In this document: positions 8,193 to 17,168 of the stretch, one piece after another
How positions within the stretch are numbered: position 1 is the stretch's first letter
Layout: every line of letters starts with the position of its first letter
Assembly (NCBI GenBank): GCA_009731375.1
Contig: BJOX01000179.1
Span: 593,884-627,706 of the forward strand
Direction: 5' to 3'
Length of the DNA: 33,823 nt
From: Paulinella micropora
Lineage: Eukaryota > Cercozoa > Imbricatea > Euglyphida
The notes under the pieces: generated by a model
Databases searched by the model: none
What the model was told of the DNA's origin: nothing
The model's input: only the letters and a program-made list of their open reading frames with translations
Translations under genes and position numbers: made by a program

Positions 8193-10232
8193 ATGTTGTC
8201 TAGTGCGAATCGTTCCCGGACGCCACCCTGGCTGGCCTGGTGTCTGTGTGCGGGCGCGCTGTGTGCCGTGGCTTACTGTCCCCATACTCCGCCGCCGGAC
8301 GGCCTCCCCAGCCCCACCGCCAGCCCAACCGTCAGCCCCACCGCCAGCCCGGGCCCGCCGGCGGCCTGGCTGAACCTCAGCGTCACCAGCGCCGGCGCGA
8401 CGTACCAGCTGCCGCTGGGCGGCGCGACCGCCGGGCGGCGGTTGCAGCAGTCGACCTTCAGCGTGGACTGGGGGGACGGTTCGGCCGCGGTGCAGTGCAC
8501 CAACAACGGCCAGGCCTGCGGCCACACGTTTGCCGCCCGCGGCTTCTACCGAGTGCAGCTGACGGGCCCCGTGCTGGGTTGGAGCATGCTGTACGCGACG
8601 GGCACGCGCTGCGCCGACTACTACCCGCAGGTGTGGCTGGACGAGGCCGGGCAGTCGTGCCCGCAGTACCAGTTCGAGACAGCGGGCTCTTCTTACTCCA
8701 ACCTGTGCAATTGGTACGCGGGCTCGTGGTACGCCTGGGTAGGCGGGCTCGGGGCGTCGCAGGCCTGCTGCGCGTGCGGCGGCGGCACCGTCGAGCCCGC
8801 CGAACCGGCGGGGGCTCACCTAGTGGCCATCGACGACTGGGGGGACATCGACCTGCACCCCACGGCCGGCAGACATTTGCAGAACCTGGTGGAGCTGCAG
8901 CGCGTCGCGCCGCTGCCCGCGCAGACCGGCCTCAGGTCTTTGTACCGGTCCTTCAGCGGCCTGGACTCGCTCGCCGCCGTGCTGGACGTGAGCGCGCTGG
9001 ACACGTCGGCCGTGACCGACGCGTCGTACGTGTTCGCCGAGTCTTTCTTGCTGGACACGGCGGGCCTCGGCGCCTGGAACATGTCGGCGGCCAGGGACCT
9101 GGCGTTCGCGTTCGCCGTCACCAACGGCTCCTTCGCGGGCGTCGGGCAGTGGGACACCCGGTCGCTGGTCAACGCGACCGCCGCCTTCAACCACGCCATG
9201 GGCTTTACGCAGGACCTGGCGGGGTGGGACGTCCGGGGCCTGCAGCTGTGGGACAACTTGCTGCAGGGCGCCGAGTCGTACACGCACGGGCTGAGCGCCT
9301 GGGCCACACAGTTGCCGGCGGGCAGGAGCGCCTGCCTGTGGGCCTTTGCGCGCACGCGCGTGCGCGAGCAAGCGCGCGCCGCGCTCTGCGAGCCCGAATT
9401 CGTGCTCATCGTCAACAGCGGCTACGGGGACACGCAGTCGCTGAGGTATCTGGACCCGGCCGTGGTCACCAGCATTCCTGCACACACCTTCACGGTCGAC
9501 TGGGGGGACGGCACGACGCAGACGTGCACGCAGGCCCCGGGCACCTCGAGCTGCACCAAGAATTCGGGCGCGTACCCGAACGACCAGGTGTTCATCCTGC
9601 GGATCCGGGGCGACCTGCACGGCCTGCGGCGGATCGGCACTAGTAGCGTCCTGGGTGTCGTAGCCATCAACTCGTGGGGCGTGAGCCTGACCACGGCCGA
9701 ATCATCGTTCCAGCCGGACACCTCAGTCTACGGCGCTTACCGCAACTCGCTCTTTTACAGCGATAGTTATTCCGACCTGAACAGCTTGTCGTACGTCGCG
9801 CCTATCACGGGCACCCAGGCCCTGCGCTACGTGGACAACTTCCGCGCCCTGTTCGTCGGCGCACGCAGCCTGGTGGGCGACCTCCGGGACTGGGACGTTC
9901 CGTTGCGGGGTTCTTTGTACAAGATGCTGTCCGGGGCGCGCATGCTCAACCAGCCCTTGTACTGGAACACTACGGCCGTGACCGAGCTTATTAACACGTT
10001 CGCGAATGCCATGAGCTTTAACGGCGACCTCAGCGGCTGGGACGTGGGCCGGGTCACGACCCTGGGCGGGACCTTTAAGGATGCCAAGAGCTTCAACCGG
10101 GATATCAGCGGTTGGAACGTGGGGGCGGTCACCGACACCAGCTATATGCTGCTCAGGGCCTGCGCCTTCCACCAAGACCTCGGCGCGTGGCCTAGCGGGA
10201 TCCGGCCGGCCGTGACCAATTGCCCGACCTAA
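8193..10232 (+). CDS. Secreted DUF285/BspA-like repeat surface protein (copy A), 679 aa
   Basis: Likely cell- or virion-surface protein. ATG 8193 gives a signal peptide (about 1-30, core LAWCLCAGALCAVA) and a Pro/Thr/Ser linker (SPTASPTVSPTASP, about 38-55). Two VDWGDG motifs (about 91-96 and 435) each start a beta-rich, PKD-like segment ending in GxYxVxxTG or FILRIRG. Each is followed by DUF285 repeats (about 250-370 and 550-672); the second block shows the classic pattern SFNGDLSGWDVGRVTTLGGTF and SFNRDISGWNVGAVT. DUF285 proteins occur on the surface of bacteria, protists and in algal giant viruses, and are linked to adhesion. Many N-x-S/T sites suggest glycosylation, notable beside a GT31 enzyme. 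No membrane anchor is seen. It ends in TAA, with TTAATAAAAAAATC about 60 bases downstream. Confidence 0.9.
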   Translation: MLSSANRSRTPPWLAWCLCAGALCAVAYCPHTPPPDGLPSPTASPTVSPTASPGPPAAWLNLSVTSAGATYQLPLGGATAGRRLQQSTFSVDWGDGSAAVQCTNNGQACGHTFAARGFYRVQLTGPVLGWSMLYATGTRCADYYPQVWLDEAGQSCPQYQFETAGSSYSNLCNWYAGSWYAWVGGLGASQACCACGGGTVEPAEPAGAHLVAIDDWGDIDLHPTAGRHLQNLVELQRVAPLPAQTGLRSLYRSFSGLDSLAAVLDVSALDTSAVTDASYVFAESFLLDTAGLGAWNMSAARDLAFAFAVTNGSFAGVGQWDTRSLVNATAAFNHAMGFTQDLAGWDVRGLQLWDNLLQGAESYTHGLSAWATQLPAGRSACLWAFARTRVREQARAALCEPEFVLIVNSGYGDTQSLRYLDPAVVTSIPAHTFTVDWGDGTTQTCTQAPGTSSCTKNSGAYPNDQVFILRIRGDLHGLRRIGTSSVLGVVAINSWGVSLTTAESSFQPDTSVYGAYRNSLFYSDSYSDLNSLSYVAPITGTQALRYVDNFRALFVGARSLVGDLRDWDVPLRGSLYKMLSGARMLNQPLYWNTTAVTELINTFANAMSFNGDLSGWDVGRVTTLGGTFKDAKSFNRDISGWNVGAVTDTSYMLLRACAFHQDLGAWPSGIRPAVTNCPT

Positions 10233-10495
10233 CCGTAGATAACCAAGAAAAAAAAACAGCCTGATGGCTGAGCTGTTAAATGGCTTTTTTTTAATAAAAA
10301 AATCTTTGGACCGGGCCACACACACACACACCAGTTATCCAAAGCAAAATACAAGGCGGAGCGGAAGAGAGAGAGAGAAAAAGTGCAGATCAGAAAGAAA
10401 AAAAACATGGTATATGTACAGACAGAAAGTAGTTAGACAGAAAGAAAAATGTCGCTAGTTGTTGTTTTGGGATAGGAAAGGTGCAAGGGCCCCCC
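10233..10495 (+). other. 3' flank of copy A, no gene
   Basis: A-rich and purine-rich sequence with a short CA repeat at about 10319 and a GAGAGAGA tract. It ends in GGAAAGGTGCAAGGGCCCC, which is repeated on the far side of the 10-N gap. Confidence 0.6.
10284..10310 (+). terminator. Polyadenylation signal TTTAATAAAAAAATCTTTGG
   Basis: Follows the stop of copy A by about 55 bases. The same TTAATAAAAAA...CTTT pattern recurs at 13013, 17146 and 21129. Confidence 0.7.
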
Positions 10496-10505
10496 NNNNN
10501 NNNNN
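10496..10505. other. 10-N assembly gap flanked by the same 19-bp sequence
   Basis: GGAAAGGTGCAAGGGCCCC occurs immediately left (10475-10493) and right (10507-10525) of the gap. This looks like two overlapping contig ends that were scaffolded without being merged. Confidence 0.8.
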
Positions 10506-11225
10506 GGGAAAGGTGCAAGGGCCCCGTGCGTGCAAGCGCCGGGCGCGGCTGCCTGCACGAAGGCCTCGGGCGCGTACGCGGTGCGCGCGCGTGTGCAGAT
10601 CAGGATCCGCGGCGCGTTGCACGGGCTGCGCCACCTGGGCTACAACATGTTGTGGGTGCAGGCGATCCACTCGTGGGGCAACGTGAGCCTGACCACCGCG
10701 GAGTCGTCGTTCCAGCCCAGCTATGTGTGGCAGAACGCGCAACGCAACCGGCTCTTTTTCTGCGGCGCGGGGTCGTCGCTGTCGTACCTGTCGTACCTCG
10801 CGCCAATCGCGGGCACACAGGCCCTGCGCTACGTGGACGCCTTCCAGTGGTTCCTGAGCGACGCACAGATTCTGGTGGGCGACCTGCGCGACTGGGACGA
10901 CGTGCCGTTTGTCGGGGAGCTGGCGTTTTTGCTCGCGGACGCGTGGAGGTTCAACCAGCCCTTGTACTGGAACACCACGGCCGTGACGTCGTTGTACAGA
11001 ACGTTCTCGAGCGCGCGCAGCTTCAACGGGGACATTGGCGGCTGGGACGTAGGCCGCGTGACGAGCCTGGTCTGTGCCTTCTTCGAGGCCTCGGCCTTCA
11101 ACCGTGACATCAGCGGCTGGCGCGTGCGTGCCGACGCTCGCGCCAGTAACATGCTAGATTTTGCCTGCGCGTTTAAGCAGAACCTCAGCGCCTGGCCGGT
11201 AGCCGTGGCGGTGGCGCGCTGTTGA
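10506..11225 (+). pseudogene. 3' half of DUF285/BspA-like surface protein copy B
   Basis: The open frame from the gap to TGA 11225 matches residues about 445-679 of the intact gene: CVQAPGAAACTK against CTQAPGTSSCTK, then NVSLTTAESSFQPS, ALRYVDAFQWFLSDA, RFNQPLYWNTTAVTSLYRTF and DUF285 repeats (SFNGDIGGWDVGRVTSL, AFNRDISGW). There is no ATG or signal peptide; the homology begins at codon C of the segment that the minus-strand half at 6403-7748 lacks. It is either an orphaned fragment left by an inversion or an artefact of a misassembled scaffold. The repeats themselves are intact and still under apparent coding constraint. Confidence 0.75.
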
Positions 11226-11479
11226 TTTTTTTGCGTGTGTAAATTGCTCTGTCTCGCGCCCCCCCCTGTATATTGTTCTCCGCTCACTACTCCCTCCGCT
11301 CCTCGTCCGGCTGGGCGCGCGCACGGGGGGTAGCAGGCTGGCTGCTGAGTTATTTTCTGAGTGAGCGCTCGCGGGGGCTGGAGTGGGAAGGGGGGCGGAT
11401 GGAAGATCGGTTAAAAAAATCTTTGGGAGGCTTGTTTTTTAGTTGGGTCCCTTCTCTGTAGTATTTTAAAGAGGGGCCC
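11226..11479 (+). promoter_or_regulatory. Upstream region of the kinase-like gene
   Basis: 254 bp without a gene. It holds a C7 run, a GTTAAAAAAATCTTTGGGAGG element near 11409 like the gene-end motif elsewhere, and a TATTTTAAAG stretch about 15 bases before the ATG. Confidence 0.35.
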
Positions 11480-12870
11480 ATGAGCGTGCCCAATCCAGAT
11501 TACAGGACCCCACCGCTATGGACGTCAGAAGCCTCCTGGGCTCAAAAAGAACCTTTTGGCCTTTATGACGACAAATATGATCACTGGCAAAAGCAAGAGC
11601 AAGAAGACGGGTCAGTGAAAGAGCGCTTTGCGGATTACTTCGCCGCTGTCTCGAAGTTGGAAACTTTGCAACAAAGACAGCTCATAGAAGGATCAGCCTC
11701 AGGCCAGTCCCACCATGTTATGTTGGTACGAGGGCAGGCCGTCCGCTTCCGCCCAAAGAATTCTGTCTGCCATGCAAGCAGATGCCCAATCTTTAGCTGC
11801 AAAAAAGGTTAAGCCAGCAAGCGATTTTCATTGGTACGTGGGCCCCTTAAGACTGTCTAGTTTCAAAGTCCAAGAAGACCTGGACGAGAATACTCTGGTG
11901 TTTGTTACCATAGAGTTTGTTGATCGCCTGTCTCGAACACTAAACGAGAGCTCGGTCTGGCCCGGAATCAAAGCTGCCGAAATCCAGGAGACCCTCGAGA
12001 GGTTCATTTGTCACGACCGAAAGGGAGGCCCGGCTATGGTGCCCAAACTCGTTTGGACAGATGTCAGTCACAACAACATCATGGTAGGCAAAGATCTGCG
12101 CCCGCTGATCGTCGATGCTGACCTGGAGTTCTTTGAAACTGAAGAGAAAGAGCGGAGCCTGGAGAGCTTAAACAAGCACGGATTTGTGTATCCGTTGCCA
12201 GCAAAGTTACAAGCAGAAGCAAACCTGCGGCCGTTAGTTATAATGCACTACTTGCAGCTGCTGTGCAGCGCACCCCCAGCAGCACGCGCAGACCCTAACT
12301 GGCGTAAAGCCATGCTTGGAAGGGGCGCCTTTAAGCACGGCGACGTCAAGAACATTGTTAGGAGCCTGGAGCTAATGGCCGAGATCGACTCGTACTATCA
12401 AGCGGAAAAGGAGCTCAAGTCGGGCTGGGTCTTTCCTCCTCATGAACAGGTTATACACTATAACAGGAAAAAAGGCCAAAGAAATTTCAAAGTCCCAGCC
12501 CAAATCGCCAGTGAACCCTCCAGAACGTCCCGCGTCGCCCAAAGGCGAATACTTCGCCTGTGTCTACCTATACTACATCCTCAAGAGTGTAGTAAGCTGC
12601 CCTAAATGCCCCGAGACGTTCCCAGGCATGGGGATACTAAACCAAACACTCACCGAATTCTACTCCACCGTGCAAGCAAGCGAGGCTTTCAGGGTTCTGC
12701 AGGAAGAAGGTCACACAGCGACGACGGTGCCAAAGGCCTCTGCTGGGGCTGCGCCGGCTTGGTCGATACTGCGATGGCACAGGCTCTGGCAGGCTGCGGT
12801 CGAGCCTATTCAGGTGGGAAGCCGACAGTTCGGCCCTCTGATTTCTCAAGAATCTCTCAACCGCTACTAG
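11480..12870 (+). CDS. Protein-kinase-like protein, reading frame broken twice
   Basis: Three overlapping open frames follow one another: 11480-11812, 11715-12605 and 12442-12870. The middle frame contains VWTDVSHNNIMVGKDLRPLIVDADLE (two stretches), which fits the kinase catalytic loop D-x-S-x-x-N-I-M and a D-x-D variant of the metal-binding DFG position; this is like FunK1-type or other atypical kinases. The usual HRD His/Arg is replaced (WTD). The second break lies at an A6 run (12468-12473). The final frame carries a Lys/Pro-rich linker and a CPKC pair. Moderate GC sets it apart from neighbours. Either a real decayed gene, a gene with undetected introns, or one gene with two homopolymer errors; the conserved protein-like character in all three frames favours the last. 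Full length would be about 460 aa. Confidence 0.55.
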
Positions 12871-13072
12871 AGAAGCTAGCAGTGGAGACAGTCCTCCCTG
12901 CCCCCCCCCCCCTCTCTGCCATGCACTTTCCTTTCTTTCTTGTTCTTTTTTTGGGGGGATGATTGAACAAAACTAAAAAAAGTTGGGAAAACACTTTAAG
13001 GATATGTAGCAATTTTTTATTAAAAAAACTTTGAAACGGCCTGTAACTAACTGCAACAAACAAATCCTGCAT
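12871..13072. terminator. Convergent gene-end region with TTTAATAAAAAA on the minus strand
   Basis: Lies between the plus-strand kinase-like gene and the minus-strand 13073 gene. The element at about 13013-13033 reads as AATAAA on the minus strand and ATTAAAAAAACTTTG on the plus strand, so it could serve both. C10 and T/G runs precede it. Confidence 0.5.
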
Positions 13073-14326
13073 TCACACTGTTGCTACTTGATTTGTACGG
13101 CGGCGCTTGTGGCGCTGTTTGTCCTCGTACTTGGCGAGTTCGCACTCGACGGCCCGCGCGCGCTCGGCTGGGTTCAGCACGAAGCCCAGCACGTGCTTGA
13201 GGGCGCGCCGCAGGCAGTCGTCTAGTAACGACGGGATCCACTGCGCGGACAGCGCAAGGGCTCGATGCTTAATGTCCTGGTTCAGCGGGCGCAGCAGGCG
13301 CTCTAGGCCGGCGGCAGCCTCGCGCGCGCGCCTGTACTCTGGCAGCTCCTTTGGCTCCGCCAGGTCGTCCCGCAGCCAGCCGTGGGTTTCTCCGAAGAAT
13401 CGCAGCTCCAGCAGGATCTGGCGCAGCACGGCCGGCGTCGGGGGCGCGCCCAGTGACCCGGTCGCGGAAGTTGCCAGAAAGCCCAGGGCCACCCGCCTGT
13501 CGCGCGCGTCGAGCCAGGCCTTGGCAAACCAGTAGCGCGCGCGCAGCGGCAGGCCGCACGCGGCCTCGCCGTCCTGGTCCTGACTTGTTCGAAACAGCTT
13601 CCGCAGGTTGATGCCGCGTTGTCTGTGCAGTTGGTACAAGACTTCAAAGGGCACGAACCGCGGTGACGCGACATGCGGCGGGACCTGCCAGTAGTGCGCG
13701 CCCTCGGTACAAATCAAGATTGTCCCGTGCAGCTCCAGCTGCCGGTGGAGGGCGCCAGCGTCAAAGGTACCGTCCGCTGCCGAACAACGTGCCAGGAACT
13801 CGAACTGGCTCAGCCTGGCGCACACCCGCGTCGAAGAAGTGTCGCTCATGATTACGCAGCCGGTGATTAAGGGACAGTCCTCGGCGAGCCTGCGGTCCAG
13901 CGGTTGCCTTAAGAACGGCCGCAGAGCGTCCAGCGCGCGGCGTCCGCCGAGCCCGCACAGGGCGCGGGTGAGCTCCGGCGACGGAACGTGCGGGAACAGC
14001 TCGGCGGTAGGCAGGCGCACGAGGACAGAGTTGCGGAGGCCGGTCGCGGCCGCGAAGCGGAACAGGCTGAGGTAGAACTCTGGGCCAGTGAAAATCCGGA
14101 GGCCCGCCTCCAGTTCGTCGAACCAGAGGTGCGAGGGGTGTGGCGTCGGCGGGAGGTCTTCCGGGAGGAGAGCTGGTTTCCAAGCAATTACCACTTCGAG
14201 GCAGGCGGCCTGGTTCGCAGCGGCGGCTTGCTGCAAGGATTTCAACAAGGGCTGCACAGAATTGAGCTCCGACGATACCAAGCGCGCAGATTGCGGGAGA
14301 GATAAAGGTACAGCGGAGGGTTCCAT
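13073..14326 (-). CDS. Uncharacterised 417-aa protein sharing a motif with the 5083 gene
   Basis: Starts at ATG 14326 (MEPSAVPLSL) and ends in TGA at 13073. The family is not recognised. The N-terminal 140 residues are helical and leucine-rich; AHYWQVPP (210-217) and DQDGEAACGL (250-259) parallel WHYYNPD and DQDG..SC of the 5083 product in the same order and similar spacing. The C-terminus is strongly basic (RHKRRRTNQ), a possible nuclear localisation signal. There is no signal peptide or membrane helix. High GC with strong G/C third positions. It is divergent from the 14815 gene across a 488-bp region. Confidence 0.75.
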   Translation of the reverse strand: MEPSAVPLSLPQSARLVSSELNSVQPLLKSLQQAAAANQAACLEVVIAWKPALLPEDLPPTPHPSHLWFDELEAGLRIFTGPEFYLSLFRFAAATGLRNSVLVRLPTAELFPHVPSPELTRALCGLGGRRALDALRPFLRQPLDRRLAEDCPLITGCVIMSDTSSTRVCARLSQFEFLARCSAADGTFDAGALHRQLELHGTILICTEGAHYWQVPPHVASPRFVPFEVLYQLHRQRGINLRKLFRTSQDQDGEAACGLPLRARYWFAKAWLDARDRRVALGFLATSATGSLGAPPTPAVLRQILLELRFFGETHGWLRDDLAEPKELPEYRRAREAAAGLERLLRPLNQDIKHRALALSAQWIPSLLDDCLRRALKHVLGFVLNPAERARAVECELAKYEDKQRHKRRRTNQVATV

Positions 14327-14814
14327 GCTTTTTGGTTAAGGGCTAGGCGCAGTCAGTCGGGCCTGTACACACCAACGAGGCTGTGTGTGATTGTCGGGGT
14401 GTGTGTGTGTGTAGATGTCTTTTTTGCGGGTGGGTGTGTGTTGCTGATCTGAAAAAATATCCTTGAAGGTGCCTTGTCGTAGTATCGTGCGTGTTGCGGC
14501 CCCCCCCCTCAAAAAAAAGAATGGGGGCCGCCCCCCCCCCCCATCCCGAATTGTGCTCGAAAGTGGAGCACAATGTGTGATGGGGGGGGCAACAAGCGGC
14601 TTTTGCCCCCCCAAGTCGCAACATCCTCGTCTTGCGAAGGCTGCTAGCTTTTTTTTGGGCCTGTACAGAACCCCGAAAACTCTTGGGGGGTGTTGCCTCC
14701 GAATGATTTGGGGCCTCTGGGATGGGAAGGGGGGGGAATTTCAGCGCGCGTGTGTTTGCTTTTCTCCCCGCGTTTGACTCTTTTTAGAACCCGTTTTAAT
14801 AAATCTGTCCTGGC
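14327..14814. promoter_or_regulatory. Divergent intergenic region with hairpin
   Basis: 488 bp with GT-repeats, C/G runs and A/T tracts. A perfect 9-bp inverted repeat ATTGTGCTC...GAGCACAAT with a 7-nt spacer lies at 14550-14574. TTTTAATAAAT lies about 10-20 bases before the ATG at 14815 and may be promoter-like. No gene is credible. Confidence 0.5.
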
Positions 14815-16160
14815 ATGAAATTTCACGAGCACGAAACGGGCTTTGTGCCCGAGCGCAAAAGGCTAGACCTGAGCCTGGAACTAGTGGATCTACAGCACAG
14901 GAACAAAGCCACGCAGCTCGTCTTGCTGCTAAACAGCGACGGTATTAATAAGAGCTGGCGCGCCTAGACCAAAGTTTACCGGACGGCTACCTGGCACTGA
15001 CGCAAAAGGGCGAAAATCGCGTGGTGCCGCGACACTGGGCAGACCCTCAAGAACCCGGTTGGACAAATTGCTTGGGCGGCCAAGACATTTCGGTTGTAGA
15101 TAGATGCCTTCTCGTAATCCCTAGCTGTGGAAATTTGCGACAGGACGTTGGTTTGTTGGCAGGCCTGGAGAAAGAAGCAGCCAAGCTACAAGGGGTAGCT
15201 ACCATGTTTGTCGCCATCACCGGTCTGCCGCTTATGTTCCAGGACTATCTGCATCTATTTACGAGCGCGCGGCAAAACACGCAGTATTGGGACAGACACT
15301 TACCGTTCTGGGAGAGCCACACGCTCCTGTTCACGGTTGCGAACAGTGCTAAAGCAGGCAAAAAAAGCAACATTGCAACAAACCTAAAGTCCTTAAGGGA
15401 AGATGTAATTGAGCCAGTTAGCAAAGTTTTACCGAATGAGGTTTTCAGCCAGTTCCAAGAACGCGTGCAAATAGACTGGTACAGAAACCATGACCAAAAA
15501 GAGGAATTTCCTTGGGTCGTCGTGGCGGCGAACGCAAGACTGTTTGTAGTGCGTTTTCCACCGTACGGCTTTGCGCTAGTAGCCAATTGCGATTTCAAAG
15601 CGCCTGGCCCATCTTCTGTGAAGGACTACAGCGCGGCGTTGTGCCGGTTTGATACGACGCTGTTTCAAAGGACGCAGAGACGCCGCCCGGATTTGTGGAA
15701 AAGGGAGAAAGAGACGTTGATGCAAAGACCAGGTAGAAACGAGCGTGAACATCACGAGTTTTTTTACATAGACAAAACAAATCAGCCCGACCTGCCCGGC
15801 ACGCCCTACGGAACCACCGATTGTCTAGACGTCGACTCTCTCGCCCATTGCGCGCTTACCAGCAGCGCCAGCCAAGACTGGAACGCGCAGATCGTGTGGC
15901 TGGACAACTGCTTTACACTAGAAGTATTGCCTAAGAAACAGATTCGTCGATTTGACCTGATCCTCTGCGAATATAAATGGGATCCGCCAAACATCAAGAA
16001 AAGAGGGATCCAAGGGCTCAGACCAGATGTATTTCGGACTCAAGTCATGACAAAAGAGGGTGTAGCAGCAGAAATCAAAAAACAAATTGAAGAGATCAAA
16101 ACCAAGGGCACCACAAAAAGAAGAGGCAGGGATAACGGGGGGAGGCGGAAGAGGAACTGA
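14815..16160 (+). CDS. Uncharacterised protein, about 447 aa, one frameshift near 14950
   Basis: The ATG at 14815 opens 50 codons (MKFHEHETGFVPERKR...) that stop at a TAG. Protein-like sequence continues in another frame (ELARLDQSLPDGYLAL) without an ATG until 15021, to TGA at 16160. The shift falls in ATTAATAAGAGC, near 14945-14955, where the second frame has TAA TAA just upstream, so a one-base indel there restores continuity. The central part is mixed alpha/beta with hydrophobic strands (LFVVRFPPYGFALVANCDF). The C-terminus is Lys/Arg-rich (KKRG...KRRGRDNGGRRKRN), suggesting nucleic acid binding or nuclear targeting. Moderate GC. No known family recognised. Confidence 0.65.
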
Positions 16161-16302
16161 CTGGAAGAAACACACACACGAGCCGAAAGGCCCCCCCCCC
16201 ACCCACTCCCTCTGCTCTCTCTCTCTCTCTCTCGCTTCCGGCCCCCCCCCTCCACTTCTTCAGCAGCTGTCGCGACTGGTCGCCCCCCCCCCCCCCCCCC
16301 CC
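16161..16302. other. Low-complexity lead into assembly gap
   Basis: CA repeat, C11 run, (CT)n tract and a terminal run of about 19 C that runs into the N gap, suggesting that sequencing failed in the homopolymer. Confidence 0.8.
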
Positions 16303-16693
16303 NNNNNNNNNNNNNNNNNNNNNNNNNNNNNNNNNNNNNNNNNNNNNNNNNNNNNNNNNNNNNNNNNNNNNNNNNNNNNNNNNNNNNNNNNNNNNNNNNN
16401 NNNNNNNNNNNNNNNNNNNNNNNNNNNNNNNNNNNNNNNNNNNNNNNNNNNNNNNNNNNNNNNNNNNNNNNNNNNNNNNNNNNNNNNNNNNNNNNNNNNN
16501 NNNNNNNNNNNNNNNNNNNNNNNNNNNNNNNNNNNNNNNNNNNNNNNNNNNNNNNNNNNNNNNNNNNNNNNNNNNNNNNNNNNNNNNNNNNNNNNNNNNN
16601 NNNNNNNNNNNNNNNNNNNNNNNNNNNNNNNNNNNNNNNNNNNNNNNNNNNNNNNNNNNNNNNNNNNNNNNNNNNNNNNNNNNNNNNNNNNNN
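16303..16693. other. 391-N assembly gap
   Basis: Unknown bases. The start of the following coiled-coil gene may lie inside. Confidence 0.95.
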
Positions 16694-17029
16694 TCGAACC
16701 AGCAGCAAATGGCAGACTACGCGTCCAAGTTTAGGACCGGGGCCCTGGAAGTTTACGAGCCACCTTACAATCCGCCCGCCGCGCCCCCCGCACCCGCTGC
16801 GCCCGCCGCGCCCGTCGTAGCGGCCCACCGGCCTGTGCTCACGGACTCCCTGATGCAAGATCTTTTTGCTAGGCTCCAGGAGGTCTCGAACAGCCTCATG
16901 CTGTTACGGCAGACGTTGCAAGAACTGCGCCTGCCCGAAAATCTGTCCCAGCGGTTGAATAGCCTGGAAACCAAAATAGCGAACCTAGACAACCACCCGC
17001 TCACGGCCGGCCAGCCACGCCCGCAGTGA
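16694..17029 (+). CDS. Small coiled-coil protein (possibly 5'-partial)
   Basis: The frame is open from the gap edge (SNQQQ) through an ATG at 16709 to TGA 17029; from the ATG it is 106 aa. An Ala/Pro-rich linker (PPAAPPAPAAPAAP, about 23-36) precedes a C-terminal heptad-like helix (LMQDLFARLQEVSNSL, LSQRLNSLETKIANL) predicted to form a coiled coil, hence oligomerisation. The gene at 32572-32826 has a similar plan (Ala-rich linker plus leucine heptads), so they may be paralogues. No function assigned. A TTAATAAAAAAAGCCTTT signal follows. Confidence 0.6.
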   Translation, partial: SNQQQMADYASKFRTGALEVYEPPYNPPAAPPAPAAPAAPVVAAHRPVLTDSLMQDLFARLQEVSNSLMLLRQTLQELRLPENLSQRLNSLETKIANLDNHPLTAGQPRPQ

Positions 17030-17168
17030 CTCTTAAAAAGGAGCTTCTTTTTTTTTGATTGACCTTGTCTCCCCCCGCGCGCTTCGTTTTGGAAGAAGCC
17101 AGGGAGATTTTCCTCACTCAGTTTTCTTTTTTTTTTTATTCATTGTTAATAAAAAAAGCCTTTCGGTG
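17030..17168. terminator. Convergent polyadenylation region
   Basis: Plus-strand TTAATAAAAAAAGCCTTT at about 17146 serves the coiled-coil gene. The minus strand has an AATGAATAAAAAA signal at about 17130-17142 for the bestrophin-like gene. Confidence 0.6.

Noticed and set aside
12450-12466. 17-nt intron in the kinase-like gene
   Set aside because: GT..AG ends exist, but removal does not join the two coding frames; an indel in the nearby A6 run fits better.
16040-16858. Open frames crossing the 391-N gap
   Set aside because: Unknown bases are counted as open; no evidence for continuity. The same applies to frames crossing 28876-29442.
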